Assembly: GCA_002470925.1 (NCBI GenBank)
Contig: DKOX01000086.1
Coordinates: forward strand, 1 to 9,111
Direction: 5' to 3'
Origin: Opitutia bacterium UBA7350
GTDB taxonomy: Bacteria > Verrucomicrobiota > Verrucomicrobiia > Opitutales > Coraliomargaritaceae
DNA: 9,111 nt
Shown: piece after piece, positions 1 to 7,626 of the stretch
Layout: every line of letters begins with the position of its first letter
How positions within the stretch are numbered: the stretch's first letter is position 1
The notes under the pieces: generated by a model
The model's database searches: none
Told to the model about the DNA's origin: nothing
The model's input: the letters and a program-made list of their open reading frames with translations, nothing else
Translations under genes and position numbers: made by a program

Positions 1-675
1 GCCGGTGAACTTGCCGAAGCGGAGGATCTCCTCAGTCGCATTGCGCTTGACCGAATCGATCCCAAATACTCTGAAAACGCCCAAGCCCTCCTGCGTGCCT
101 ACCAACAAAAGGAGGATTTTGACGCCCTCGCCCGCGTCGCTCAAATACTACCTGTAAATGGTGTTTATGCGGCAAACATCAGATCTGTAATTAATGCCGC
201 CGATTCCCTCCGCGCCGCCGGTTATTACGATGCCGTGGTGCCCCTCTATCGTGCCATTCAACTTGTAGTTGACCCTGCTGTTAAGAAAAACATCGATCTC
301 TGGCTCGCCTACAGCCTGGTCTTGGCCAACCAATTGGATGAAGCCACTACTCTGATCGATGGTATCGAAGAACCCGAACCAAGCGATACCCTCTTCTCTC
401 TTTATAAACTTCTCTACGGTTCACGGCTGCACCGACTCGAGCAATACGGCGAAGCCCTTGATACCCTCACCCGTGGATTCGTCCGCGCTCAAACCTCCTA
501 CTCATGGGTTCCCGAAATGCTCTACCTCATCGGTGATTGCTATATGCGTGCCGAAGATCCCATCGCCGCCAAAAATGTTTGGCTTGAAATTGTTGCCCTT
601 TATCCCGATTCACCTTGGGCTGATCGTACCAACAAGGCCCTTGATGCCCTTCCAAAACCTCAACAAAATCTATAA
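1..675 (+). CDS. TPR-repeat protein, C-terminal part (5' end outside window)
   Basis: The frame is open from base 1 to the TAA at 673-675, giving 224 residues without a start, so the gene begins upstream. The sequence is a series of amphipathic helix pairs of TPR type. Examples are the segments around YYDAVVPLYRAIQL, LWLAYSLVLANQLDEATTLI and, near the C terminus, YLIGDCYMRAEDPIAAKNVW followed by LEIVALYPDSPWADRTNKAL. The last pair, ending in YPDSPWA, resembles the repeats of envelope TPR proteins such as CpoB/YbgF and BamD. TPR proteins act as protein-protein adaptors. The gene lies 45 nt before an ExbB-like gene on the same strand, and TPR genes often accompany Tol/Ton-type clusters, so a role as periplasmic partner of that machine is plausible but inferred. 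Whether it has a signal peptide cannot be seen. Confidence 0.8.
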   Translation, partial: AGELAEAEDLLSRIALDRIDPKYSENAQALLRAYQQKEDFDALARVAQILPVNGVYAANIRSVINAADSLRAAGYYDAVVPLYRAIQLVVDPAVKKNIDLWLAYSLVLANQLDEATTLIDGIEEPEPSDTLFSLYKLLYGSRLHRLEQYGEALDTLTRGFVRAQTSYSWVPEMLYLIGDCYMRAEDPIAAKNVWLEIVALYPDSPWADRTNKALDALPKPQQNL

Positions 676-720
676 TCTCCCTTCCCTTTACTGCTCATCT
701 CATTTTAATCTAACCTAACC

Positions 721-1509
721 ATGAAATCATCCAAACTCTCATATCTTTACTCCTTCTTCGGCCTCGCCTGTCTGGTCTCTGCCAGTCTTTGGCTTACCCC
801 GCAGGGCAGCTACGCACAGGAAGATGCTGCCGAAGTTGTGGAAGCCAGCGTCGAAGAAGATGAAGCAGAAACCAACAGCAAGACCCTCATCGACCAGTTC
901 AAAGCCGGCGGCTGGGCCATGTACCCCCTCACCTTCTTCTCCATTGCCGGGCTCGCCCTCATCGGATACAACTACATGGCAGTGCGTTCAGGCGTCATCC
1001 TTAACCCCGATGCCGTCCTCCAAATTGATCAGGCCGTAGAAGCCCTCGACATCGATAAAGCCCGCTCCATTTGCGAAGAAAACCCCGCCCCCGCCACCAA
1101 TATCATCGCCGCCGGTCTCAATCGCGTCGACCTCAACAACTACAACTCCGAGCCCATCAAGGAGGCGATCGAAGAAGCCTCTTCCGAGGAACTCGCCGGT
1201 CCCTTTGTCTTTATCAACTATCTTTCGGTGGTCGGTTCCCTCTCACCGATGGTCGGTCTGCTCGGAACCGTTTCCGGTATGGTCAAAGCCTTCAATGTCA
1301 TCGAAGCCGAAGGCGCAGGCAGCGCGCAGGCCCTCGCCGGTAATATCTCCGAGGCCCTTATCACCACTGCAACCGGTATGATTGTCGGCATCCCCGCGAT
1401 GTTCTTCTTTTTCTACTTTAAGAATAAATACGGAAAAATCACATCCCGCACCGCCCGTGTGGTCGGTGACATCGAGTTCACCCTTACTAAAGCCGCCAAG
1501 AGTCGCTAA
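721..1509 (+). CDS. MotA/TolQ/ExbB family proton channel subunit
   Basis: This is a 262-residue inner-membrane protein of the ExbB/TolQ family. With ExbD-type subunits it forms a channel that turns proton flow into mechanical work. Residues 1-32 look like a cleavable signal peptide (basic start, hydrophobic stretch, probable cleavage after SYA at 30-32). A very acidic periplasmic stretch (about 34-51) follows. Membrane segment 1 lies at about 66-88, and a cytoplasmic domain spans about 89-163. The family signature SPMVGLLGTVSGMVKAF (175-191) marks membrane segment 2, and NISEALITTATGMIVGIPAM (208-227) marks segment 3. ATG 721 is the first start that includes the signal peptide, although no Shine-Dalgarno sequence precedes it. 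Two ExbD genes and a TonB-like gene follow. The family is certain, but which branch (ExbB or TolQ) is not. Confidence 0.93.
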   Translation: MKSSKLSYLYSFFGLACLVSASLWLTPQGSYAQEDAAEVVEASVEEDEAETNSKTLIDQFKAGGWAMYPLTFFSIAGLALIGYNYMAVRSGVILNPDAVLQIDQAVEALDIDKARSICEENPAPATNIIAAGLNRVDLNNYNSEPIKEAIEEASSEELAGPFVFINYLSVVGSLSPMVGLLGTVSGMVKAFNVIEAEGAGSAQALAGNISEALITTATGMIVGIPAMFFFFYFKNKYGKITSRTARVVGDIEFTLTKAAKSR

Positions 1510-1533
1510 GCCGTCACTTCTGCCAATATTTGC

Positions 1534-1938
1534 ATGAAATTATGGGCCCCAGATGATGCCGATCCGGAGTTTGAACTCACTCCCATGATCGACGTGGTCT
1601 TCCTCCTCATCGCATTCTTCATGACCCTGATGAGCTTCATCAGCGCGGAATTGGTTAAACTCGAATTGCCCACCGCGGAGGAAGCGACCATTCCGGAGGA
1701 TCCCGGCGAACGCCAGTATATCTCCGTCAATGCCGCCGGAGAGGTGTTTTACGGCGCCGCCCCCATAAGCTATGAGGCCCTGACCCAAGCCCTCATTAAA
1801 ACCCGCGAAGAACTCCCCACCGTTAAACTCTACCTTCGCGCCGATACCACGACCACACATCGGTATGTCAACCGCGTCATGGACGCCTGTGCCCAAGCAG
1901 GCATCTTTGACCTCATCTTTGCCTCCTCGCAGGATTAA
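1534..1938 (+). CDS. ExbD/TolR family biopolymer transport protein (first copy)
   Basis: This 134-residue protein has the ExbD/TolR layout: a short cytoplasmic N terminus, one membrane helix (about 17-38) and a periplasmic domain (about 45-134). The motif LTPMIDVVFLLIAFFM carries the conserved proton-carrying aspartate (D20). The periplasmic part ends with the usual pattern of a strand (VKLYLRADTTTTHRYV), a helix (MDACAQAGIFDL) and a final strand. It should assemble with the ExbB-like protein encoded 24 nt upstream and with the second ExbD, whose gene starts 2 nt downstream. ATG 1534 is the first ATG after the preceding stop in this frame and gives a normal family length. No Shine-Dalgarno sequence is visible, so translational coupling is likely. 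Confidence 0.93.
   Translation: MKLWAPDDADPEFELTPMIDVVFLLIAFFMTLMSFISAELVKLELPTAEEATIPEDPGERQYISVNAAGEVFYGAAPISYEALTQALIKTREELPTVKLYLRADTTTTHRYVNRVMDACAQAGIFDLIFASSQD
1931..1934 (+). promoter_or_regulatory. Probable ribosome binding site of the second exbD-like gene
   Basis: AGGA lies 6 nt before ATG 1941, inside the last codons of the preceding gene. It is one of only two reasonable Shine-Dalgarno matches seen in the window and supports this start. The match is short, so it could be chance. Confidence 0.45.
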
Positions 1939-1940
1939 CC

Positions 1941-2375
1941 ATGAGCAAAGTAAATCCCATCCTGCAGTCCGAAGAAAAGGTCGATATCACGCCCATGATC
2001 GACGTGGTCTTCCTTCTCCTCATTTATTTCATGTTTCTGCCCCTTACTCAGGAAGCAGATATTGGCATTCGCCTCCCCAGCAACACCCCGCCTGCCGAAA
2101 ACCTTGATCTTCCCAGTGAGCATATCGTCGATGTTTACCCCAATGGGCTGATCCTTCTCAATGGAGCACCCATGGACGGAGTTGATGATCGTGAAATGCC
2201 GCGTTTTACCCGTACCCTTACCCGGCTCAAACAATCCTCTGACCGTGCCGGCATCGATACCGTCGTAAAAATCCAAGCCGACCCCGATTCCCCGCACCAG
2301 CGTGCCATTGATGTCCTCAATGCCTGCGCCAAGGCCAAAGTCAAAAAGGTCTCTTTTGCCGCCTACGGTCAGTAA
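1941..2375 (+). CDS. ExbD/TolR family biopolymer transport protein (second copy)
   Basis: This 144-residue paralogue of the preceding gene has a charged N terminus and then ITPMIDVVFLLLIYFMFLPL, with the proton-pathway aspartate at D21 and one membrane helix (about 18-38). The periplasmic domain includes a long helix region (REMPRFTRTLTRLKQ), the strand VVKIQADPDSPHQRAI and a C-terminal helix/strand DVLNACAKAKVKKVSFAAYG. Beyond the membrane motif it differs clearly from the first copy, so the two are old paralogues rather than a recent duplication. Tandem different ExbD proteins could form a heterodimer in the ExbB pentamer. The gene starts 2 nt after the upstream stop and is almost certainly co-transcribed and translationally coupled. 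Confidence 0.93.
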   Translation: MSKVNPILQSEEKVDITPMIDVVFLLLIYFMFLPLTQEADIGIRLPSNTPPAENLDLPSEHIVDVYPNGLILLNGAPMDGVDDREMPRFTRTLTRLKQSSDRAGIDTVVKIQADPDSPHQRAIDVLNACAKAKVKKVSFAAYGQ

Positions 2376-2449
2376 TTTTAAAGCCCTAACCCTTTCCTTT
2401 GCTAGATAACGCATTTATCCGATGCGCTCAAATTACTCGCTCCACTAAA

Positions 2450-3829
2450 ATGATCAGCAAGCAACAACGTCGCAAGATGAACCCCATGCTATTGAATGTA
2501 TTGGTGTTCAGCGCAGCCCTTCATGCCATCGCACTCTTCATTCTCGGGGGCATCACCGTTGTTAAATACATCATTCCCGACGACGCGCAATTTGAGGAAC
2601 CGGCCGAAGTTGCCGAGGAAAAACCGCCGCCCGAGGTCAAGGTCGAAATCAAACCCAGGCATGAAATTCAGCCCATGAACAACCTGTCCACCAAAAATAT
2701 CGGCAACATTGCGGTTGCCGATATTGCGGTGGATCTCCCCTCTATGGGTGATTCCTTCACGATTCGTACCGGAAATGTCGGTAATTTCGGCGGCACTTCC
2801 AACCTCATTGGCTCCGGGCGCGGTCAGCTCGACTTTGGAAGTTCACAGGTCAATGTCTTTGGCATCAAAGCCAAAGCCGAGCGCATCCTCTTTGTGATCG
2901 ACACCAACCGGCAGATGGTGACCGACAAAAAAGGCGGCCTCAACAGTTACCGTGTTATCAAGGACGAGATCACCGATATGGTTGGCAATCTCAACGCCGG
3001 CACCCTTTACAACGTCATGCTGCAGGATCGCACCAGGACCCTCCTTTTCAAGCCCAACCTTGTAACCGCCGGCTCCGATTCCCACGCCCAACTCGTCAGA
3101 TGGATTGCCCCCATTAACTCGAATGCCAACAAACCGGGACTCGAAGGCGTCCGCGGATCAAAACGCCCCACCCTTCGCAGCCTCTCCGATCAGACAGTTT
3201 ACAAGTCTCTAAGCATCGGACACCGCGGTAACGAAACTATTTTTATCACCCAATATGCCCTGGAACAGAACATTGATACGATCTTTTTCATTACCGGCTA
3301 CCATCAGGGATTTGAAGCCGTGCGCCGCCACTTGAACGAAAAAGAGGAAAAAGACTGGCAGAAGAAAATCAGTAGCCGTGAATACAAGGAACAACTTGCC
3401 AAGCATCAAATTGAAGTTCCGGCCATGAAACAACGTGTTGCCAATGAATTAAATCGCATCAACGCCGAACGTAAGAAGAAGGGACAGCCACCCCGCGTAC
3501 TCGATCAACGCCACGGAGTTTACAGTAATGCCAATGAATTGGGGCTCAATTGGAACACCCGCCATCCCGGACATAAACCCCATCCCTTAATTGAACCGCG
3601 CGAAATCCAAAAATACGTAACCCAACTCAACGAGCAACTCTACCAACAATTTGATAAGCCCGTGCCCTCTATCAACGTCGTCCTCTTCCTCGCTGAAGAC
3701 GAAGCCTTTAGTAAACAAGCGGAGAAACAACTCAGGGATTACGTCCGCTTTTACAAGGGCAAGCGCCGCATCATTCGAGGCGAAAAAGAGATCAACAGCG
3801 CCCGCACCGCCAAAAATACCACGAATTAG
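2450..3829 (+). CDS. Membrane-anchored protein with TonB-like N terminus and VWA-like domain
   Basis: This 459-residue protein (from ATG 2450) sits where tonB/tolA would be. A basic cytoplasmic start (KQQRRK, 5-10) is followed by one membrane helix (about 14-40). It carries S21, H25, L32 and T36, the spacing of the S-H-L-S residues of the TonB transmembrane domain. An acidic/proline linker (EEKPPPEVKVEIKP, 56-69) and a Gly/Asn-rich stretch (about 96-137) come next. The VWA-like core opens with ERILFVIDTNRQM (144-156) and continues with a helix (166-181), strand TLYNVMLQD (185-193), strand DTIFFITGY (276-284) and strand SINVVLFLAEDE (407-418). A Lys/Glu-rich helical insert (about 290-345) and a His-containing segment (355-378) interrupt the fold. 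The MIDAS serines and the later aspartate are missing, so metal binding is doubtful. An in-frame TTG at 2399 would add 17 residues, but ATG 2450 gives a normal membrane-anchor start. The function is not known to me. Confidence 0.85.
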   Translation: MISKQQRRKMNPMLLNVLVFSAALHAIALFILGGITVVKYIIPDDAQFEEPAEVAEEKPPPEVKVEIKPRHEIQPMNNLSTKNIGNIAVADIAVDLPSMGDSFTIRTGNVGNFGGTSNLIGSGRGQLDFGSSQVNVFGIKAKAERILFVIDTNRQMVTDKKGGLNSYRVIKDEITDMVGNLNAGTLYNVMLQDRTRTLLFKPNLVTAGSDSHAQLVRWIAPINSNANKPGLEGVRGSKRPTLRSLSDQTVYKSLSIGHRGNETIFITQYALEQNIDTIFFITGYHQGFEAVRRHLNEKEEKDWQKKISSREYKEQLAKHQIEVPAMKQRVANELNRINAERKKKGQPPRVLDQRHGVYSNANELGLNWNTRHPGHKPHPLIEPREIQKYVTQLNEQLYQQFDKPVPSINVVLFLAEDEAFSKQAEKQLRDYVRFYKGKRRIIRGEKEINSARTAKNTTN

Positions 3830-3885
3830 ATCCGCAGTCCGGGCTTGCCAGCACGTCCATCCCGCACAGCATTTTCAAAATTCAA

Positions 3886-3977
<92 letters not shown>

Positions 3978-4082
3978 CGACGAAGGAGCGCCAGCAACCG
4001 GTGATCGCGCAGCAATTACAACTGTGCCACCAACCCGACAAAATACACAGCTCGGCGGGTTCTATTCCAATTTTAAAAGATA

Positions 4083-5666
4083 TTAATGGCTCCCGATTTC
4101 ACGGATGCGGATATTCCGCCACTGGATTTCCACTCCAGCCTTCGAGTGCGAGTGAACCTGCAAACCAATGAAGCCCTCGGGATAAAGCCGGAAGCTCTCT
4201 GCGTCGGTGAGATCAGCGATAAGCTTCCCATTGATGGTAGTCTGGATTCGCGGCCCGCTGGCAACAATGCGGTAATGGTTCCATTCATCATTTCGGAAAA
4301 TACGGTGTGCCTTCACCGCAGGATCCTTTGACTTTGGTTCAGGCGAGCGCCAACTGCTATAAGCTTCGCCGTAAATATATCCCGCCTGTCCGGGACTGTG
4401 TTCGATTTCAACCTGCGGGCCGTTGACCCGTTGCTTTTCACCCCCCATGACCGTTGCCTCTTTGCTTGCCTTCGATCGAATTTGCACTCCGGAATTGATC
4501 GCACCACACTTCACTTCAAACTCCAATTCAAAGTTACCATAACTCCGCTCGGTACAGAGAAAGGAATTTGGGGTGGCAAGAACCGAAGTGCCCACGATGG
4601 CCCCGTCGCGCACTTCATAGATCGCTTTACCGTCGCGCTGCGTCCAACCCTCCAGGCTTTTCCCGTCAAAAAGTTCGACCCAGCCATCATCCGACTTGCC
4701 AACATGCGTCAGCGCCAGCTTCCCGCTGGGGGTGGTATCAGCCGGCAGGTCGCCGCAGGCAAACTGAATTCCCGCGAGGTAATGCTTCAGAATTAGCGGG
4801 TTCCAGTAGATGTGGTGATTATGCCCGATACTGCTGTAAAAGACTCGTCCCTTACCCACTTTTTGCACCCAACAGACGGGATAGTCATTATCTTCGCGGC
4901 GCAACTCACCTTTCGGCTTTTCGCTCCGCGCGGGATCGAGATTCAGCAAGATCCGCAAACGTTCGCGCGAATACGGTTCGGTCTTGAACTGGTAAATTTC
5001 TTCGCGAATGCGAAAGTCTTCCATCGCACCAAAGACCGGCTTGTTAAGGGCATGATCCGGGTCTTCGACGACAATAGTGACCTCCTGATTTGCCCCCCAG
5101 GGATGCCCATTAAAGTAACCACCCATCGCCTCACCGTATTCGGCATGCCCGTAACAGGCATCGGTGGCAGCGTGGATGCCTACGAGACCACCACCCGCCT
5201 CCAGGTAGTCGATCAGGTTGTCAGTGAGGCGATTGTGCCGGGCCTTCAGGGCAGCCCATTCTTCTGCACTGAATTGATCCCTCTGCTTTGAATGCGGCAT
5301 AAAGAAATCACGGGTGGGGCTCAATAGAAGCACCGCATCAAAACGCCGTAACATTTCCGGTTCGAAGTTCGCGGGATCATCACTCACAATCGCCTCGTAC
5401 GCACCGCTTGACGCTCCCATACGGGACAGCGCCGCCTTGCCTGTAACGATGGAACCATGACGAAATCCCGCCGTAGCACTATATAAAAGGATGCGCCGCT
5501 TGGATTGCACCGCCGCAAAGGGAGCCTGCGGCAAAGCTTTGTCGATCAACGCAGACTCTTGCTCGGAAAGGGGCTTATCATCAAACTGCGGTTTCCAGTC
5601 GATACCGGAGGCAAGCTGTACAAGCATGAGTGCGCAGATTAATTTGAATTTAAATTTGGATATCAT
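4083..5666 (-). CDS. Exported ThuA-DUF1080 (3-keto-disaccharide hydrolase-type) two-domain protein
   Basis: This 527-residue protein begins with a signal peptide (about 1-21: basic KFKFK, hydrophobic core, small residues ASG). A ThuA-type domain with a glutamine-amidotransferase-like fold covers about 57-305. Its landmarks are RRILLYSATAGFRHGS (57-72), GGGLVGIHAATDACYG (158-173), YFNGHPWG (184-191) and GRVFYSSIGHNHHIYWNP (273-290). A DUF1080 jelly-roll domain follows at about 327-523: VELFDGKSLEGW (330-341), YEVRDGAIVG (350-359), FELEFEVKCGAINSGVQIRS (379-398), GPQVEIEHSPG (416-426) and GFIGLQVHS (498-506). DUF1080 proteins include hydrolases that cleave 3-keto-glycosides. ThuA proteins are linked to 3-keto-sugar metabolism, but their reaction is less clear. 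It is the last gene of a four-gene minus-strand run, 13 nt after the HEAT gene. ATG 5666 gives the signal peptide; no Shine-Dalgarno site is seen. The substrate is unknown. Confidence 0.9.
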   Translation of the reverse strand: MISKFKFKLICALMLVQLASGIDWKPQFDDKPLSEQESALIDKALPQAPFAAVQSKRRILLYSATAGFRHGSIVTGKAALSRMGASSGAYEAIVSDDPANFEPEMLRRFDAVLLLSPTRDFFMPHSKQRDQFSAEEWAALKARHNRLTDNLIDYLEAGGGLVGIHAATDACYGHAEYGEAMGGYFNGHPWGANQEVTIVVEDPDHALNKPVFGAMEDFRIREEIYQFKTEPYSRERLRILLNLDPARSEKPKGELRREDNDYPVCWVQKVGKGRVFYSSIGHNHHIYWNPLILKHYLAGIQFACGDLPADTTPSGKLALTHVGKSDDGWVELFDGKSLEGWTQRDGKAIYEVRDGAIVGTSVLATPNSFLCTERSYGNFELEFEVKCGAINSGVQIRSKASKEATVMGGEKQRVNGPQVEIEHSPGQAGYIYGEAYSSWRSPEPKSKDPAVKAHRIFRNDEWNHYRIVASGPRIQTTINGKLIADLTDAESFRLYPEGFIGLQVHSHSKAGVEIQWRNIRIREIGSH

Positions 5667-5679
5667 GAACGAGTTCGGG

Positions 5680-7608
5680 TTAAAATGAATCTGTAATGTG
5701 TTTAATTATATCGCCGGTGTCGGGATCCTTCAAGAGCGGCTTGAGTCGCTCAATGACGGCGGGACGACGCCGGCTCTCAAAATGCCTTGCCGGATTTTCA
5801 TAGACTTCGAGCAGACTGCGCTTGAAGTCGCGGGGCAAGTTTGACTGCACAATCTTAACGATTAAATCTGCCTGTCCAATATTGTAATCACTGCCCTTCT
5901 GTGTGAGTAACTTCTTCAAGGCACGATCCGCCCAACTGCGTTCCTGCTCCGTACTGAATTCAGCTTCCGCGACAAGAATCCAAAGCCCTCCATCCTCCAG
6001 GCTCGGCGTTACCGGCCAACGCCGCAGGCTTTGCAGTGCGGCTTCGCGAAGCCCTGAATGTGCGTTCGACAGTTCCTGCCCCAGAAAGACTGCCACTTGA
6101 CTGCAGGCCACACTGTCAAGAATTTCAATAATCCTTCCCTTAGCCGCATCGCCACCTGCCGCCCTTAGAGCGGGCTCATAAAGCTTTTCCCATTGATAGT
6201 GCGGGTTACCGAAATTCAAAGAAAAACGCTTTAAGCTGCGCTGCGCTGTAGTAACGGAATGATTTCCCTGTGATATAAAATCAAGCAAGAGCCGAAGGCT
6301 GGCCTCATCACCAATACTTTCCAAGGTTTTGAAAGCGGCCTCGCGCAATTCAGCATCCGCGGTCTCGCTCGCAACTTTATTCACCAAAACAGTCGCCCCC
6401 TCGACGTTGCGTAATTCCAAAACCTCCATCGCGGCAATACGATCCCGCGATTCTGTCCCTTTCTTTAAGACCGCAAGCGCTTTGGCGTCCGCCTGCGGCG
6501 CTTGAACTTTCGCCAGCGCCTCCTTTAAGCCGACATCCTTTCTGTTTTCGACAAATGCATCAAAGAGTGCCCTAAAGCTGGCCTCCCCTCCAATATTCCC
6601 CAAGGCCCGAACAATGACGGTCCGCAACGAAGACTCTGCCCCCGCAAGCAACCCAAGGAGTTCTCCTTCGTATTCCCGAAGCCCGGCCGCCTCCACTGCG
6701 GCAACGATTACAATTTTTTCAGCCACTCGCCCATCCTTCAGCAGAGCGATGACCATTTGTTGCATCCCGGGGGACTTGCTCTGTAATACCTTTTGGATAA
6801 ACCGTAGGCGTCCCACAAAGGCTTCATCGCTCAAAACTTCCCGTAGCAATTTTTCTGCCTCGTGGGCATCCAAGCGAATCAACTGCTCAAAAGCCTCCGC
6901 ACGAATTGAGCCATTGGATCCATTTCGCGCAAGTTCTACCACATGGGGAAGCTCCAAACCAACTTGCAACAAAGCCGACTCCAACTTTTCAAGGACGATC
7001 CCATCGGAGGATTCACGCGCTACCAATAGTTGCGGCACTACCACTGGATTGCCGAGCTTGCCCAAAGCTACTGCTGCCGCCGCAACCAACGCTGGGCGGG
7101 ACGATTCCAAATATACCGCAATTGCAGGTGCCGCAGCGATCGCCCCGCGCTCCACCAGCGCATTGATGTAGGCAATCCGCTCAGTCTCTCTACATCGTTC
7201 CAGGCCCGTCAGCAGAAATGCTTCCGCCTGTTTGCCCGGCAAGGCCACCAGTACCCGGCGAGCGCTGTCCCGAATGTGCGGACTGGCATCACCCAAAAGC
7301 GGATATACTGCTTCCGCGACTCCCTCAGAGCCAAACCTTTCCAATATCCTCAGTAAATAGAGGCGCTCACTCAAGGGCAACGAACTTCTCTTTATCTCCA
7401 CCAACGCCGCAGCTTCCAGTACGGCAGAATCGCCCTCGGTAGCACTAGGGGCGGTGGCTTCAGCAAAAGCCGCGAAGATCGCATCACGCGATTCAAGACG
7501 TGCCGCAGCGTCCTCCCCTGCCAACGCTTCAATATGCCCGGAAATATTCTGCCCAAACAAGAGGTTAGTGGTGCAAATAATAAAAAAACTGCAGGTAAAA
7601 ATTTTCAT
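5680..7608 (-). CDS. Exported HEAT-repeat protein
   Basis: This 642-residue protein starts with a signal peptide (MKIFTCSFFIICTTNLLFG, likely cleaved before Q20). The rest is made almost entirely of HEAT/PBS-lyase-type helical repeats. Clear units are YPLLGDASPHIRDSARRVLV (102-121), AAAVALGKLGNPVVVPQLLV (177-196), the segment IVRALGNIGGEASFRALFDA and AAFKTLESIGDEASLRLLLD. Such repeats form an alpha solenoid that binds other proteins; no catalytic motif and no haem-binding CxxCH was seen. The gene sits between the oxidoreductase gene (18-nt gap) and the ThuA-DUF1080 gene (13-nt gap), so it probably works with these exported enzymes as a scaffold. This role is inferred from position only. ATG 7608 gives the signal peptide; the upstream bases hold no Shine-Dalgarno sequence. 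Confidence 0.85.
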   Translation of the reverse strand: MKIFTCSFFIICTTNLLFGQNISGHIEALAGEDAAARLESRDAIFAAFAEATAPSATEGDSAVLEAAALVEIKRSSLPLSERLYLLRILERFGSEGVAEAVYPLLGDASPHIRDSARRVLVALPGKQAEAFLLTGLERCRETERIAYINALVERGAIAAAPAIAVYLESSRPALVAAAAVALGKLGNPVVVPQLLVARESSDGIVLEKLESALLQVGLELPHVVELARNGSNGSIRAEAFEQLIRLDAHEAEKLLREVLSDEAFVGRLRFIQKVLQSKSPGMQQMVIALLKDGRVAEKIVIVAAVEAAGLREYEGELLGLLAGAESSLRTVIVRALGNIGGEASFRALFDAFVENRKDVGLKEALAKVQAPQADAKALAVLKKGTESRDRIAAMEVLELRNVEGATVLVNKVASETADAELREAAFKTLESIGDEASLRLLLDFISQGNHSVTTAQRSLKRFSLNFGNPHYQWEKLYEPALRAAGGDAAKGRIIEILDSVACSQVAVFLGQELSNAHSGLREAALQSLRRWPVTPSLEDGGLWILVAEAEFSTEQERSWADRALKKLLTQKGSDYNIGQADLIVKIVQSNLPRDFKRSLLEVYENPARHFESRRRPAVIERLKPLLKDPDTGDIIKHITDSF

Positions 7609-7626
7609 TTTATACTAAATTGAGGT

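Noticed and set aside
2399..2449. TTG at 2399 as start of the VWA-like gene, adding 17 residues.
   Set aside because: The extra residues are not conserved-looking and would precede a good membrane-anchor start. ATG 2450 is simpler.
3845..3885. TTGCCA at 3845-3850 with AT-rich bases downstream, considered as a tRNA promoter.
   Set aside because: No good -10 element lies at the proper distance; the candidates AGCATT and CATTTT match poorly.
4032..4061. Inverted repeat AACCCG (4032-4037) and CGGGTT (4056-4061) between the convergent operons, considered as a terminator.
   Set aside because: The stem is only 6 bp with an 18-nt loop, and neither strand has a following U tract. It may still slow transcription, but it cannot be called a terminator.
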